A stretch of 64,000 nt of DNA from Methanothermobacter sp. CaT2 (GCF_000828575.1 NZ_AP011952.1:1269001-1333000), one strand, 5' to 3'. Shown: positions 10,551-20,442, numbered from the stretch's first letter. Program-made: numbers and translations. The notes: a model not told the origin generated them from the sequence alone.

Positions 10551-11315
10551 TCAGATCAGTATCAGGATGACCAGCAGAAGGAGTGAACTGAAAAATACTA
10601 TCGTACCCTTTATCATTATAACGGCACCGTCCTCCTCCACCAGGTAGGGTATACCATAGGATAGGGCTGCTGCGATCATCAGCTTCAAAACACCGGTGAG
10701 GCTCGTTCCAAGACCAGCCGCAAGCTGCAGAAGGGTCGCAATGATGAATGACACAGCAACAACTGTCAGGATAAGTATTATGGTGTTCTGCATCAGACCC
10801 CTTATAACTGGAGCCAGAGGTTTGCGGCTCTCCCTTCTTGATAGAACCCCCCTCTGGGGTGTAGTGTGGAATATGTTTGATGGGGGAGTGTAGACCTCAA
10901 CCTCCTCCTCATCAGGGTACTCCTCATCCTCCTCTTCAGGGACCTGGATTTTCTTTGAGAAGTCCTCTGCAATCCGTATAAGGCCCTTCCTATCTATGAG
11001 CTTCATGTTTCTCTTCACAGCATAATTTCTTGCCTGGGATGAGAAATCAGATGTCGTTACAATTACGACCTTGGATGCCTTGAGGGTCTTTGCAGCCATT
11101 TCCATTTCCTTCAGAACATCCATTCCAACCTTCCAGTTTTCATCATAATTCTTACAGGCAACAACGACCCCGATGTCCCCGAGGGCGGTTGGAAGAATTC
11201 CGTAGATATCCACTATATGCTGGGAGGTCCTGAAGTCCTTGTAAACCTTAAAACCAGAATCCTCCATGACCTTGGCAATAAAATCCACCAGTTTCTGTTT
11301 CTTCAATTCTTCCAC
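10551..11315 (-). CDS. Mrr-like restriction-endonuclease-fold domain fused to membrane segments
   Basis: A 254-residue protein. Residues ~1-115 resemble Mrr-type nuclease domains: LVDFIAKVMEDSGFKV, then HIVDIYGIL, then IGVVVACKNYDENW (the D...(E/C)xK-like core), then a helix and KVVIVTTSDFSSQA. An acidic linker (EEEDEEYPDEEEVEV) follows, then three or four hydrophobic segments at ~170-254. In the core the usual ExK or QxK appears as CKNY, so catalysis is uncertain. The active domain would face the cytoplasm. No methylase or specificity subunit lies nearby, so this is not a conventional restriction system. It is convergent with the DUF11 gene. Confidence 0.6.
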   Translation of the reverse strand: MEELKKQKLVDFIAKVMEDSGFKVYKDFRTSQHIVDIYGILPTALGDIGVVVACKNYDENWKVGMDVLKEMEMAAKTLKASKVVIVTTSDFSSQARNYAVKRNMKLIDRKGLIRIAEDFSKKIQVPEEEDEEYPDEEEVEVYTPPSNIFHTTPQRGVLSRRESRKPLAPVIRGLMQNTIILILTVVAVSFIIATLLQLAAGLGTSLTGVLKLMIAAALSYGIPYLVEEDGAVIMIKGTIVFFSSLLLLVILILI

Positions 11316-11525
11316 CTGCCGGGGTTAGACTTAATAGAGCTATGTTATAAGATATACTTAAAATTTGATATAAAGACTATAAAAAGATAGAGATGATTAT
11401 TGATGAAGATCAACCATCAGTTTTTTGGATCCATAGAAGAAGATAAGGGCGAGAATTAACATAATTGAGCATAAGATAATGATGATTGGTATCAGTTTAG
11501 TTCAAATGGAGGAAGATGATCAGCA

Positions 11526-12302
11526 ATGAAGATTCTTATAACAAATGATGATGGAGTTAACTCTTCAGGCATCATTGCAGCAAGAAGGGCCGTTGAGGAC
11601 CTTGGGGAGACAATCATAGTGGCCCCCGCCACCCAGCAGAGCGGGATAGGCCATGCTCTGACACTCTTTGAACCTGTGAGGGTAAGTGAGGTCACCCTCA
11701 GGGATGGATCAGGGGCCTATGCTGTTTCGGGGACACCCACCGACGCTGTTATCATAGGGATATTCGAGCTTATGGATGAAAAGCCCGACCTCGTGATATC
11801 AGGGATAAATATGGGTGAGAACCTTGGTAAATCAGAACTGACAACATCAGGGACAATAGGGGCGGCAATGGAGGCTGCAGTGCATGGGGTGCCATCCCTG
11901 GCAGTTTCTCTCCAGGTGAGACGGGGTGATATCAAGTTCCATGACGGCCATGTTGACGTTGACTTTTCACTGGCAGCTGAACTCACAGGGAGGGTTGCAT
12001 CGAGGATACTCAGGAGGGGACTCCCTGAGGGTGTTGACTTCCTGAATCTGAATGTCCCCTCTCATCCAGCAAGCGATGAGATAAGGCTCACGAGGCTGGG
12101 GGACCGGATGTACAATGTTCACATAAAGAAAAGGCTGGATCCCCGTGGACGCCCATACTACTGGATAGATGGTGACCCTGCAGGTACAGACCTTCCGGGT
12201 ACAGATGTCCACACACTTAAGGCTGAAAACACCGCCACCCTCACCCCCATATCACTCGACTGCACAGCAGGCCCTGACTCAATGGAGGGCTGGCTTGATT
12301 AG
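11526..12302 (+). CDS. surE: 5'/3'-nucleotidase SurE
   Basis: A 258-residue protein with the SurE N-terminus MKILITNDDGVNSSGI (metal-binding D8, D9) and VSGINMGENLG, and the SGTIGAAMEA segment. SurE dephosphorylates nucleoside 5'- and 3'-monophosphates and short polyphosphates in the cytoplasm. GGAGGAAGATGATCAGCA precedes the ATG. The upstream 210-bp gap is AT-rich and carries a degenerate GTTATAAGATATACTT element. Confidence 0.94.
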   Translation: MKILITNDDGVNSSGIIAARRAVEDLGETIIVAPATQQSGIGHALTLFEPVRVSEVTLRDGSGAYAVSGTPTDAVIIGIFELMDEKPDLVISGINMGENLGKSELTTSGTIGAAMEAAVHGVPSLAVSLQVRRGDIKFHDGHVDVDFSLAAELTGRVASRILRRGLPEGVDFLNLNVPSHPASDEIRLTRLGDRMYNVHIKKRLDPRGRPYYWIDGDPAGTDLPGTDVHTLKAENTATLTPISLDCTAGPDSMEGWLD

Positions 12303-12457
12303 AGCATGGAACTGATTTTTATCCACAGCCATCCAGGTCCCAACCGTGACCTGTTATACCTGTGAATCTGGTGGAGATCTGGGTCTAAATCCGGAAAAAT
12401 TTCTTTTAAGAGGCATACCCATCCATTATAAAAAGAGAACTTAAAGGTGATAACAGG

Positions 12458-12772
12458 ATGGGATACAGTATTTTACCGGCAATACCCGTCACGGGACTTT
12501 ATATGGTCACCTATTTACTCTACAGGACGGGTTTTATAGGCAGGGCCTTTCATGTGAACCTCTGGAATCTCGTAATACTGCTGGCATTTATCATATCCGG
12601 AATTGGGGGCTTCGTCCTCATGCTGCTTACTGAAGCCGGTGTGAAGTTTTACCTCAACCCGCAGTTGCTCTACTGGCACGTGGAGGCCGGGATTGCGCTC
12701 ATACCCCTCACAGTTTTCCACTTTCACTGCTACAGGGGGAGTTTGAGGAGAATAATTGGGGTGGGAAAATGA
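12458..12772 (+). CDS. Small His-rich membrane protein (possible b-type heme-binding three-helix unit)
   Basis: A 104-residue protein with three hydrophobic helices (~7-22, 38-57, 75-92) and histidines placed at helix ends: H32 (RAFHVNLWN), H74 (LLYWHVE), H88 and H90 (FHFHCY). The same pattern appears in the C-terminal half of the next gene, so the two are paralogous units. The arrangement (His, WN, small-residue helix, NP...YWHxE, HxH) resembles b-type heme membrane proteins, but this is inference. AAGGTGATAACAGG precedes the ATG. Its TGA overlaps the next ATG (ATGA), implying coupled synthesis and probably a complex. Confidence 0.55.
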   Translation: MGYSILPAIPVTGLYMVTYLLYRTGFIGRAFHVNLWNLVILLAFIISGIGGFVLMLLTEAGVKFYLNPQLLYWHVEAGIALIPLTVFHFHCYRGSLRRIIGVGK

Positions 12773-13443
12773 GAATCAGGAGAATTTTAAGGACTCTAAC
12801 CGGGGTATTGCCCTTCGCAGGTATCATGGCGGCTGGCGTAGCATGTGGTGCTTCCTGTCCCTATGGACTTGTGAATGACCCCTACCCCGGACAGTGCCCC
12901 AGGTTCACGGATCTTAACGGAGACGGGATATGTGACCTTTCACAGTCAACCACAGACTACAGCACCTCTGATGATACATCCCGGGACAGCTCTAATGATC
13001 AGAGCACCTCAGATGATTCCGCGGCGACTTCAGACGATTCAGGTCACAGTGTGGGGGTTGATGCTCCAGATGAAACACTGCAGCATCCCTCAGTGGAGGA
13101 ACCCACCACAGATTATCATCTCATACCCCTGAGCCTCATCCTGATCGCGGCTTATATGATCACACTCTACCTGATGGGGAGTGGCCGTATCAGGGGATCA
13201 GTGCACAGGAGGATCTGGAATATCATCCTGACAGCTGGCTATGCAGGGACTGGAGTCACAGGGGTTCTCCTCCTCCTCTTCATACGCCTCGGCATAAAAA
13301 CGGCTCTTAACCCATCGGTTACCTACTGGCACGCCGAACTGGCAATCCTCATGGTCATAGGAACATTAATCCACATACACATATACTGGAAGCAATTCAG
13401 GGGGATTTTCAGGCACATCAAAAATCAGATATCATCCCCTTAA
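12769..13443 (+). CDS. Cys-containing secreted domain fused to a His-rich three-helix membrane unit
   Basis: A 224-residue protein: a hydrophobic signal segment (residues ~10-26), a short extracytoplasmic Cys/Asp motif (CGASCPYGLVNDPYPGQCP then DLNGDGICDLS, which looks like a metal site), a Ser/Asp-rich linker (~60-110), then three helices paralogous to the preceding protein, with VHRRIWN, NPSVTYWHAE and LIHIHIYW carrying the conserved histidines. The CPYG...PG.C...D.NGDGICD motif also occurs in membrane FeS/FMN redox proteins of other microbes. Together this suggests an extracytoplasmic redox or metal-handling protein; no electron donor is encoded nearby. Confidence 0.55.
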   Translation: MRIRRILRTLTGVLPFAGIMAAGVACGASCPYGLVNDPYPGQCPRFTDLNGDGICDLSQSTTDYSTSDDTSRDSSNDQSTSDDSAATSDDSGHSVGVDAPDETLQHPSVEEPTTDYHLIPLSLILIAAYMITLYLMGSGRIRGSVHRRIWNIILTAGYAGTGVTGVLLLLFIRLGIKTALNPSVTYWHAELAILMVIGTLIHIHIYWKQFRGIFRHIKNQISSP

Positions 13444-13641
13444 AACATGAATTCCTCTCTGGCAGCTGCAATGGCGTGGCCGAGATCGGATTTCAGGCGG
13501 AGATCAACATTCTGCACTCAGAAAGCCAGTTGATAATCAGATCTGGAGCAGCATATCAAAGACGCTGCTTCACCGGGGCATAAGAAAGTGATATCTGGAG
13601 GGACCACCATAACTCCATCCAGAACTTTGAATGTGGTCCCT

Positions 13642-13926
13642 ATGAAGAGGTTGTTATGGTGGCTTCTTGCAGGTACAAGGGGAGGTCACAACCGCGGGAG
13701 GATAATCAGGATGCTGCATGAGAGACCATACAATAACAACCAGCTGGCCGAGGCACTGGGACTTGACTACAAGACAGTTCAGCATCATCTGAGGGTCCTT
13801 GAGAAGAATAAGATCATAGTATCCTCAGGGGATAGGTATGGTAAAATGTACTTTCTTTCAGATGTAATGGAGGATAATTACCCCCTCTTTGAGGAGATAT
13901 GGAGCAGAATCGAGGTGTGCGAATGA
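13642..13926 (+). CDS. Winged-helix (ArsR-like) transcriptional regulator
   Basis: A 94-residue protein from ATG 13642: RIIRMLHERPYNNNQLAEALGLDYKTVQHHLRVLEKNKII is a clear winged-helix HTH, followed by a beta-wing (SGDRYGKMYFLS). The frame is open back to a GTG at 13588, but homologs usually begin MKRLLWWLLAGTRGG. This type is common in methanogens, typically controlling an adjacent membrane protein. It overlaps the next gene by ATGA, so the two are co-expressed. Confidence 0.8.
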   Translation: MKRLLWWLLAGTRGGHNRGRIIRMLHERPYNNNQLAEALGLDYKTVQHHLRVLEKNKIIVSSGDRYGKMYFLSDVMEDNYPLFEEIWSRIEVCE

Positions 13927-14240
13927 GGGGAAGGGGTGCCCATGATTTCATCCAGGACCAGAACTTCACGTTCCTTGCCATAATAGTGGGGCTTTTGAAT
14001 GTTTTCCTTCTCCTGATCCTTCTCGGAATTTATCTTTCAAGCTACAGGAAGATAAAGTCCAGCTTCACACTGGGACTGGTGGCCTTCACAGTCCTTCTGA
14101 TATTGCAGAACACAATATTCATAATCTTCATGATAACGAGGGAAGGATTCCAGGGTCATGGAATCGGATTTCCTGTTCTGAGTGTTAATATATGCCAGTT
14201 TGCAGCTTTAACAGTACTCCTGAGGATAGCATGGGAATAG
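13923..14240 (+). CDS. Three-helix membrane protein coupled to the HTH regulator
   Basis: A 105-residue protein starting at ATG 13923 (GAGGTG six bases upstream; ATGA overlap with the regulator's stop). It has three hydrophobic segments (~20-42, 53-75, 90-104) with little soluble mass. A regulator/membrane pair like this often acts as a one-component sensing unit in methanogens, but no family name is assigned and function is unknown. Confidence 0.6.
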   Translation: MRGRGAHDFIQDQNFTFLAIIVGLLNVFLLLILLGIYLSSYRKIKSSFTLGLVAFTVLLILQNTIFIIFMITREGFQGHGIGFPVLSVNICQFAALTVLLRIAWE

Positions 14241-14414
14241 TCGGTGTCTGGTGGCCGCGTTACCGTAGCTGGGCAGTGGTCTGTGCTGAGGGAGTAAGCC
14301 TGTGAAGTGTATGTGAATCATTACAGGTGTGTGGTCCGTGCTGGAAATTTAAGGCTGTGAACTATATATATGTGAATCATTATAGGATTACTAAATCAGT
14401 TAAGGGGATTAATA

Positions 14415-14618
14415 ATGAAGGGCAGTGACAAGGAATTCAGGGTTAACAAACAGTTCCTGAAATTTAAAAATAAGAACGTTCTACTCACCCTGAAGAACAA
14501 TGAAGAAACAAGGGGAAAACTCATATCAATTGATAACTACCTTAACACGGTTCTACAGACAGAAGAGGGCATCCAGTTTATTAAGGGCACCAAGATAGCC
14601 TTCATAGCCATGGAATAA
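14415..14618 (+). CDS. Small Sm-like (LSm/SmAP) RNA-binding protein
   Basis: A 67-residue protein with an Sm1-like segment (KNKNVLLTLKNNEETRGKLISIDNYLNTVL) and a short Sm2 (IKGTKIAFIAME). Archaeal SmAPs form hexa- or heptameric rings that bind U-rich RNA. It lies alone between a membrane protein gene and the convergent marker 12 gene. It is at the short end of the family and the Sm2 motif is weak, so it may be a divergent second SmAP rather than the main one. Confidence 0.7.
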   Translation: MKGSDKEFRVNKQFLKFKNKNVLLTLKNNEETRGKLISIDNYLNTVLQTEEGIQFIKGTKIAFIAME

Positions 14619-14653
14619 GTGTGCACTGATTTTATCTGGCAAAGAACTGGTAG

Positions 14654-15646
14654 CTAAACCTCCACCTCTATTCCAAGGATCTCCCTTTTACCATTATATA
14701 TGTCTCTTGCTATCTGGGCACTTCCCATGGAGCCTGAGGTGGGATCCGTACACCTTACATCTGCGATTTCCTTCACCATATCCTTCAGCTTTCCATGGAA
14801 GTCATAGGGTTCCCTCATGGCACCAACAGATCCCGTGAGGACGATTCCATCGATTCCACTGGAGATACCTGCAAGTCCCCATATCTCCATGGCAATGGTC
14901 ATCATCATGGTATCGAGGGCAAGCCTAGCCTCATCCCGACCTGCACGGTACATCTCAAGGAGTTCCTCCCTGGCCCTTGAGACCTTTGTGTCGATACCCG
15001 CTATCTTAACTGCTCCTGCATGTGAAAAACATTCATTCGCTGTTTTCTCACCATCGTCTATTTTCCTGAGCATTTCAAGGTCAAGGGGTCCGTGTATAAC
15101 TCCCATGGCACCTACACATGCATCCATGGCACCGACTATCCTGCCATCCTGTATCAGCATCGTGACGGTATTTGAACTTATGTCTGATACGATCATATTC
15201 TCCCAGCCGGTCTCAAGGTATGCGTTGTAGCAGATGCTCACCTTCTCGGGGCTCGCATGGTGGGAGTAGGCTGCCCTGAACCTCTCATCAAGGCAGGGCG
15301 TGTTCCGGTGGAGGCCAGGTATGAGGAGGGTGGGTATCCCCGATGATTCGATTTCACTGTATACTGCTGTTCCACCGCCTGTGACCTTACCTGCCCCTCC
15401 AATGGAGATTATACCCCTGTTTTTCACCCTCTCAATGGGCTTTATGGTGCTTATGGCGTCACCCATGGCATAGGTTATTGCCATGAGGTCTATCTCGTTG
15501 AGGGGAACCCTATCTTTGAGTTCATCAAGGGCGGAGGCTCTACCTGTTGATAGGTCCTCCCTCCCTATCTTGAAGTGTTCAGCATCATCACCGAGGATGG
15601 TGAAGGAGACACCCGTGGTCCCATGGTCCATACCCACGAATACCAA
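14654..15646 (-). CDS. Methanogenesis marker protein 12 (BadF/HgdA-type ATPase family)
   Basis: A ~330-residue protein beginning VFVGMDHGTTGVSFTI, an ASKHA-fold phosphate loop, with later glycine loops (GGAGKVTGGG, TGSVGAMREP). It matches the methanogen-restricted marker 12 family, related to ATPases that activate radical enzymes or reduce corrinoids; its biochemical role is unproven. A TTG at 15646 after AGGTGGTTGGT is the likely start, with an in-frame GTG at 15655 as alternative. It lies 32 bases after ilvC on the same strand, so it may be the last gene of the ilvBNC transcript. Confidence 0.85.
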   Translation of the reverse strand: MVFVGMDHGTTGVSFTILGDDAEHFKIGREDLSTGRASALDELKDRVPLNEIDLMAITYAMGDAISTIKPIERVKNRGIISIGGAGKVTGGGTAVYSEIESSGIPTLLIPGLHRNTPCLDERFRAAYSHHASPEKVSICYNAYLETGWENMIVSDISSNTVTMLIQDGRIVGAMDACVGAMGVIHGPLDLEMLRKIDDGEKTANECFSHAGAVKIAGIDTKVSRAREELLEMYRAGRDEARLALDTMMMTIAMEIWGLAGISSGIDGIVLTGSVGAMREPYDFHGKLKDMVKEIADVRCTDPTSGSMGSAQIARDIYNGKREILGIEVEV

Positions 15647-15678
15647 ACCAACCACCTGAAAAAGAAGTTAAGGGGGGT

Positions 15679-16665
15679 TTACTTCTCGAGTCCGCAGAGT
15701 TTCCTCAGCTTTGACCCGACTTCCTCTATCTCCAGTTCACTCTCCAGCTTCCTCATCCTCTTGAGCATGGGGGCACCCGCCCTGTTCTCAAGGGCCCACT
15801 CCTTGGCGAATTTACCGTTCTGGATCTCCTTGAGGATCTCATCCATTTCCTTCTCAGTCTCCTCTGTTATGATCCTTCCTCTCCTTGTAAGGCCGCCGAA
15901 CTCTGCGGTGTTACTCACATTGTGCCACATCCCCCTGAATCCCCTCTCATAGATGAGGTCCACTATGAGTTTGAGTTCATGGCAGGTTTCAAAGTAGGCT
16001 ATCTCTGGCTGGTAACCGGCCCTCACAAGGGTTTTGAATGCCGTGTTTATGAGTTCTGTGACACCACCACAGAGCACAGCCTGCTCACCGAACAGGTCTG
16101 TCTCTGTTTCCTCCCTGAAGGTCGTCTCAAGGACCCCTGCCCTGGCAAGTCCACATGCCTTTGCCATTGCAAGTGCCTGCTCCATTGCATCGCCTGTTGC
16201 ATCAACCTCAACAGCCACAAGGCCGGGTATGCCGAAGCCCTCAAGGTAGGTCCTCCTTACCATGGCACCCGGACCCTTCGGGGCCACCATTGTAACGTTG
16301 ACTCCTTCGGGTGCCTTTATGTAGCCGTAGTGTATGTTGTATCCATGTGAGAAGGATATGGTGTTACCCTCCTTGAGGTAGGGCCTTATTGACTGTTCGA
16401 AAACGGTTTCCTGTATCTCATCGGGTATGAGTATGTGTATGATGTCGGCCTCCCTTGAGGCGTCCTCGATGGTCATGACATTCATGCCATCATCATGGGC
16501 CTTCTTCCAGGAGCTACCACCCCTTCTGAGTCCAACTATCACGTTGAGTCCGCTGTCAGCCATGTTCCTGGCCTGGGCTTCGCCCTGGCTCCCGTAACCT
16601 ATAACCGCTATCTTTTTATCTGCCAGTATCTCCATGTCAATGTCATTTTCATAGTATATCTTCAT
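15679..16665 (-). CDS. ilvC: Ketol-acid reductoisomerase
   Basis: A 328-residue class I KARI. N-terminal Rossmann motif [17 protein letters not shown] binds [22 protein letters not shown] and [15 protein letters not shown] follow, then the knotted C-terminal domain with the Mg2+-binding acidic residues. It converts acetolactate or acetohydroxybutyrate to dihydroxy acids. ATG 16665 follows GAGGAGGTTTTTT. It is third in ilvB-ilvN-ilvC, 90 bases after ilvN. Confidence 0.97.
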   Translation of the reverse strand: MKIYYENDIDMEILADKKIAVIGYGSQGEAQARNMADSGLNVIVGLRRGGSSWKKAHDDGMNVMTIEDASREADIIHILIPDEIQETVFEQSIRPYLKEGNTISFSHGYNIHYGYIKAPEGVNVTMVAPKGPGAMVRRTYLEGFGIPGLVAVEVDATGDAMEQALAMAKACGLARAGVLETTFREETETDLFGEQAVLCGGVTELINTAFKTLVRAGYQPEIAYFETCHELKLIVDLIYERGFRGMWHNVSNTAEFGGLTRRGRIITEETEKEMDEILKEIQNGKFAKEWALENRAGAPMLKRMRKLESELEIEEVGSKLRKLCGLEK

Positions 16666-16755
16666 AAAAAACCTCCTCAAGTTCTAATTAACAGCTCATT
16701 TAAAATAAAATTTATGGGAGTCCCGGTCTGATCCGGAATTTTTCCGCATTGAGCA

Positions 16756-17253
16756 TCACATTGTCCTGCTTCCACGGGACATTGCAGTTGGCCCTGTCCT
16801 TGCGAGTTCCTTTATTCCAAAGTTCCTCAGAAGCTCCAGGAAGGCGTCTATCTTTTCAGAGTCCCCTGTAACCTCAACTGTCAGGGCATCGGGACTCACA
16901 TCCACTATCCTCCCCCTGAATATGTTGGTGTACTGTATTATCTCTGACCTTTCACTCTCTGATGGGGCGTGGACCTTGACCATGCAGAGCTCCCTCTTAA
17001 CAGTTGCCGCGGGTTCAAGGTCCCTGACCTTTATGACGTCTATGAGCTTGTTCAGCTGCTTTGTTATCTGCTCAAGCACCCTGTCGTCGCCCCTGGCGAT
17101 TATTGTCATCCTGGCAATGCCTGGGGTTTCTGATTCCCCGACCGTTATGTTTTCAATGTTGAATCCACGTCTTGTGAAGAGTCCTGCAACTCGCTGGAGC
17201 ACTCCTGGTTTGTGCTCCACGAGGGCGCTTATGATATGGGTATCGGGTTCCAT
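16756..17253 (-). CDS. ilvN: Acetolactate synthase small (regulatory) subunit
   Basis: A 165-residue protein: N-terminal ACT domain ([31 protein letters not shown]) and the C-terminal ALS-SS domain. It binds valine and mediates feedback inhibition of IlvB. The ATG at 17253 has GGTGAT four bases upstream; an ATG at 17265 would overlap ilvB by 11 bases and is an alternative. Very tight spacing to ilvB implies stoichiometric co-translation. Confidence 0.95.
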   Translation of the reverse strand: MEPDTHIISALVEHKPGVLQRVAGLFTRRGFNIENITVGESETPGIARMTIIARGDDRVLEQITKQLNKLIDVIKVRDLEPAATVKRELCMVKVHAPSESERSEIIQYTNIFRGRIVDVSPDALTVEVTGDSEKIDAFLELLRNFGIKELARTGPTAMSRGSRTM

Positions 17254-17254
17254 C

Positions 17255-18979
17255 TCAATCACCATCCGCCTTCCCTGGGGAGTATTTAATTTCCTGGGGG
17301 TCCTCCCTTTCAACCCGGTACTCCCCCACTATCTCGGTGAGACCACAGCCGGGGGGGACCATGGGGAGTATCTCATCAGGATCTATCACTATATCAAGGA
17401 GGGCAGGTTCACCAGACCTTATTGCCCTTGAAAGGGCTTCAGAGGTTTCACCGGGTTCCTCTATCCTCTCAGCCTCCACTCCAAATGATTCAGCCAGCTT
17501 CACAAAGTCCGGAACTTCGCCCAGGTGTGTATGGGACATTCTCTCATCATAGAAGAGGCGCTGCCACTGCGCCACCATTCCAAGGTGCCTGTTGTCCATG
17601 ATACATATCACCACCGGGATGTCGTATTCCCTTATGGTTGCAAGGTCCTGGCAGACCATGAGGAATCCGCCGTCACCGCACACTGCAACAACGTCACTAT
17701 CAGGCAGTGCCACCTTGGCACCTATGGCGGCTGGAAAACCGAAGCCCATTGTTCCAAGGCCTCCTGATGATATGAACTTTCTGGGGGCACGGGATGTGTA
17801 GAAGTGGGCCATCCACATCTGGTTCTGTCCCACATCCGTTGTAACGACCGTCTCGTCATCAAGGACCTGGCTTATCTCCTTTATAACCTGCTGGGGCTTC
17901 AGGGGCACCTCATCATAGCTCATCCTTGGCATGCAATCGGCACGGAATTTCTGGACGCTTTCAAGCCATTGGCTGTCCCTCTTTTCATATTTTTTGAGTT
18001 TTGCTATGAGTTCCCTGAGGACGTTTCTTGCATCTCCAACGATGGGGACATCAACCCCAACGTTCTTACCTATCTCAGCGGGGTCGATGTCGACGTGTAT
18101 TATCCTGGCGTTGGGGGCGAATTCTGCAACGTTCCCTGTTGTACGGTCTGAGAATCTGCATCCAACGGCTATGAGGCAGTCGCATTCGTCCACTGTCAGG
18201 TTCGCCACCTTGCGGCCGTGCATGCCGAGCATACCCATGGCTGAAGGGTGGTCCTCAGGAAAGGAACCCTTACCAAGGAGTGTTGTTGTCACCGGGGCCT
18301 TTATGAGATCTGATAATTCCTTTATCTCCCTGGACGCCCCTGATATTATAACTCCTCCACCAGCAAGTATGACGGGTTTTTCTGACCTCCTTATGAGTTC
18401 AGCGGCCCTCTTTATCTGGAGGGGGTGGCCCTTTACATTGGGCCTGTACCCTGGGAGCTCCAGGTCATCAACCTCCTCCATGATCTCCTGTTCCTGTATA
18501 TCCTTGGGGAGGTCTATAACAACCGGTCCTGGCCGTCCTGTCTTTGCTATGTGGAAGCTTGCCCTGACAATTGCAGGTATCTCGCTGGCGTCTGATGGCT
18601 GGAAACTGTGCTTGGTGATGGGCATGGTTATCCCTATCATGTCCACCTCCTGGAATGCATCATTTCCAATGAGGTGTGTTGGGACCTGACCTGCAATGGC
18701 CACGATGGGGGCTGAGTCCATGTAGGCCGTTGCAATGCCTGTTACAAGGTTTGTTGCCCCGGGACCGGAGGTAGCTATGCAGACCCCCACCCTTCCTGAG
18801 GCCCTTGCATATCCGTCTGCAGCGTGTGCTGCGCACTGTTCATGTCTTACGAGGATGTGTTTAAGTTCAGAATCATAGAGCATATCATAGAGTGGCAGTA
18901 ACTGTCCACCGGGGTATCCGAATACGGTGTCTGCTCCCTGATCCAGAAGTGATCTGATTATTGCCTGGCCACCTTTCAT
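17255..18979 (-). CDS. ilvB: Acetolactate synthase large (catalytic) subunit
   Basis: A 574-residue ThDP enzyme: N-terminal [15 protein letters not shown] with catalytic Glu in [16 protein letters not shown], central FAD-binding domain, and C-terminal ThDP motif CGDGGFLM...DNRHLGMV. It condenses pyruvate with pyruvate or 2-oxobutyrate, starting branched-chain amino acid synthesis. ATG 18979 follows AAGGTGTTTCCA; a GTG three codons earlier is less likely. It is first in the operon; an inverted repeat (19002-19021) sits at its expected transcription start. Confidence 0.97.
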   Translation of the reverse strand: MKGGQAIIRSLLDQGADTVFGYPGGQLLPLYDMLYDSELKHILVRHEQCAAHAADGYARASGRVGVCIATSGPGATNLVTGIATAYMDSAPIVAIAGQVPTHLIGNDAFQEVDMIGITMPITKHSFQPSDASEIPAIVRASFHIAKTGRPGPVVIDLPKDIQEQEIMEEVDDLELPGYRPNVKGHPLQIKRAAELIRRSEKPVILAGGGVIISGASREIKELSDLIKAPVTTTLLGKGSFPEDHPSAMGMLGMHGRKVANLTVDECDCLIAVGCRFSDRTTGNVAEFAPNARIIHVDIDPAEIGKNVGVDVPIVGDARNVLRELIAKLKKYEKRDSQWLESVQKFRADCMPRMSYDEVPLKPQQVIKEISQVLDDETVVTTDVGQNQMWMAHFYTSRAPRKFISSGGLGTMGFGFPAAIGAKVALPDSDVVAVCGDGGFLMVCQDLATIREYDIPVVICIMDNRHLGMVAQWQRLFYDERMSHTHLGEVPDFVKLAESFGVEAERIEEPGETSEALSRAIRSGEPALLDIVIDPDEILPMVPPGCGLTEIVGEYRVEREDPQEIKYSPGKADGD

Positions 18980-19001
18980 TGGAAACACCTTGAACGGAAT
19001 C

Positions 19002-19021
19002 TGTCATTATTATTAATGACA
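19002..19021. promoter_or_regulatory. Inverted repeat TGTCATTA-N4-TAATGACA upstream of ilvB
   Basis: Perfect 8-bp arms with a 4-bp spacer, 23-42 bases before the ilvB ATG and just downstream of a minus-strand TATA-like run (AAAGTATATATTTTATAGG). The position fits a repressor site covering the transcription start. The regulator is unknown; an Lrp-type protein would be an obvious candidate. Confidence 0.55.
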
Positions 19022-19115
19022 TATTTCCTATAAAATATATACTTTCAAATAAGTGCTAAGATTATATAAAACAATAGGGAGATTTAACCTTATCAATTTC
19101 CAGGAGGATTATCCG

Positions 19116-20429
19116 ATGAAAATACTTGTTGTGGGAACAGGAGCAAGGGAACATGCCATATGCAGTGCACTGGCAGATGAAGCAACCATATACTCTGTGA
19201 TGGGTAACAGAAACCCGGGTATATCAAGGCTCGCCAGGGAATTCACTGTTGCTCCTGAAGTTGACACCGAAGGGGTGGTCAGGTTCGCATCAGAGAAGGG
19301 AGTTGACATGGCATTCATAGGGCCGGAGGCCCCCCTTGAGGCTGGACTGGTGGACGCCCTTGAGGAGGCAGGTATACCCTCGGTGGGACCCACCAGGGAT
19401 GCAGCCCGCATCGAAACAGATAAATCATTCATGCGCAAACTCTTTGAGGATTACAGAATACCGGGGTCAATAACCTACCGGGTCTTCAGTGACCCTGAGG
19501 AGCTACGTGAATTCATGGAAGACTTTGACAGTGAGGCAGTTGTAAAGCCAGTCGGCCTCACAGGAGGAAAGGGCGTCAAGATAGTTGGAGAACACCTCAG
19601 GGATAACATGGAGGCCCTCAAATACGCAACAGAGGTCATTGAGAAAAGGATAGGCGGTCATCCCAGTGTGGTGATAGAGGAGCGGGTTGTTGGAGAGGAA
19701 TTCACTGTACAGGCCTTCTCCGACGGTGAACACATAGTGCCAATGCCAGCAGTCCAGGACCACCCCCACGCCTATGAGGGCGACCAGGGCCCCATAACAG
19801 GAGGGATGGGATCATATTCTGACTCAGACGGGCTTCTTCCATTCCTGACACAGAAGGACTATGAAGACGCCGTGGAAATAATGCAGAGGACGGTTGATGC
19901 CATAAGGAAGGAGACAGGGCCCTACAGGGGCATACTTTATGGTCAGTTCATGCTCTCTGCAGATGGTCCGAAACTCATAGAGTACAATGCACGATTCGGT
20001 GACCCTGAGGCAATGAACGTGCTCCCATTACTTGAATCCAGCATGCTGGAAATATGTGAGGGTATAGTGGATGGAAACCTTAAATCAGCAAGTTTCATGA
20101 ACCTTGCAACGGTCTGCAAGTATCTGGTACCTGAGGGCTACCCTGAATCAGGTGTTGCCGGCGCCGAGATAAAGGTTGACGAGAAGAAGATAGAGGATAT
20201 GGGCGTCATAACCTATTATGCGGCTGTGAACCAGGAGGATGATCACATATACACATCATCATCCCGTGCACTTGCACTCGTGGCCCCTGCAGATGACATA
20301 TACTCTGCAGAGGAGCTCTGTGAGGAAGCAACGGCCCATGTGAAGGGAAGGCTCTACCACAGGAGGGATATAGGTACCAGGGAACTCGTTGAGAAGAGGA
20401 TTAAACATATGGAGGACCTGCGGTCCTGA
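19116..20429 (+). CDS. purD: Phosphoribosylamine-glycine ligase (GARS)
   Basis: A 437-residue ATP-grasp enzyme: N-terminal [33 protein letters not shown]-grasp core with [14 protein letters not shown] and [12 protein letters not shown]. It makes glycinamide ribonucleotide in purine synthesis. CAGGAGG precedes ATG 19116; a longer frame back to 19053 lacks support. TATATAAAAC around 19065-19075 is a likely TATA box. It forms an apparent operon with argF, 13 bases downstream. Confidence 0.96.
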   Translation: MKILVVGTGAREHAICSALADEATIYSVMGNRNPGISRLAREFTVAPEVDTEGVVRFASEKGVDMAFIGPEAPLEAGLVDALEEAGIPSVGPTRDAARIETDKSFMRKLFEDYRIPGSITYRVFSDPEELREFMEDFDSEAVVKPVGLTGGKGVKIVGEHLRDNMEALKYATEVIEKRIGGHPSVVIEERVVGEEFTVQAFSDGEHIVPMPAVQDHPHAYEGDQGPITGGMGSYSDSDGLLPFLTQKDYEDAVEIMQRTVDAIRKETGPYRGILYGQFMLSADGPKLIEYNARFGDPEAMNVLPLLESSMLEICEGIVDGNLKSASFMNLATVCKYLVPEGYPESGVAGAEIKVDEKKIEDMGVITYYAAVNQEDDHIYTSSSRALALVAPADDIYSAEELCEEATAHVKGRLYHRRDIGTRELVEKRIKHMEDLRS

Positions 20430-20442
20430 GGGAGTTGGGCAG

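Noticed and set aside
10551-11315. Complete restriction-modification system
   Set aside because: No methyltransferase or specificity gene is nearby and the protein is membrane-anchored.
12769-12990. Calcium-binding EF-hand from DLNGDGICD
   Set aside because: Only one short Asp/Cys motif flanked by cysteines; it fits the CPYG...NGDGICD metal or redox motif better than an EF-hand.
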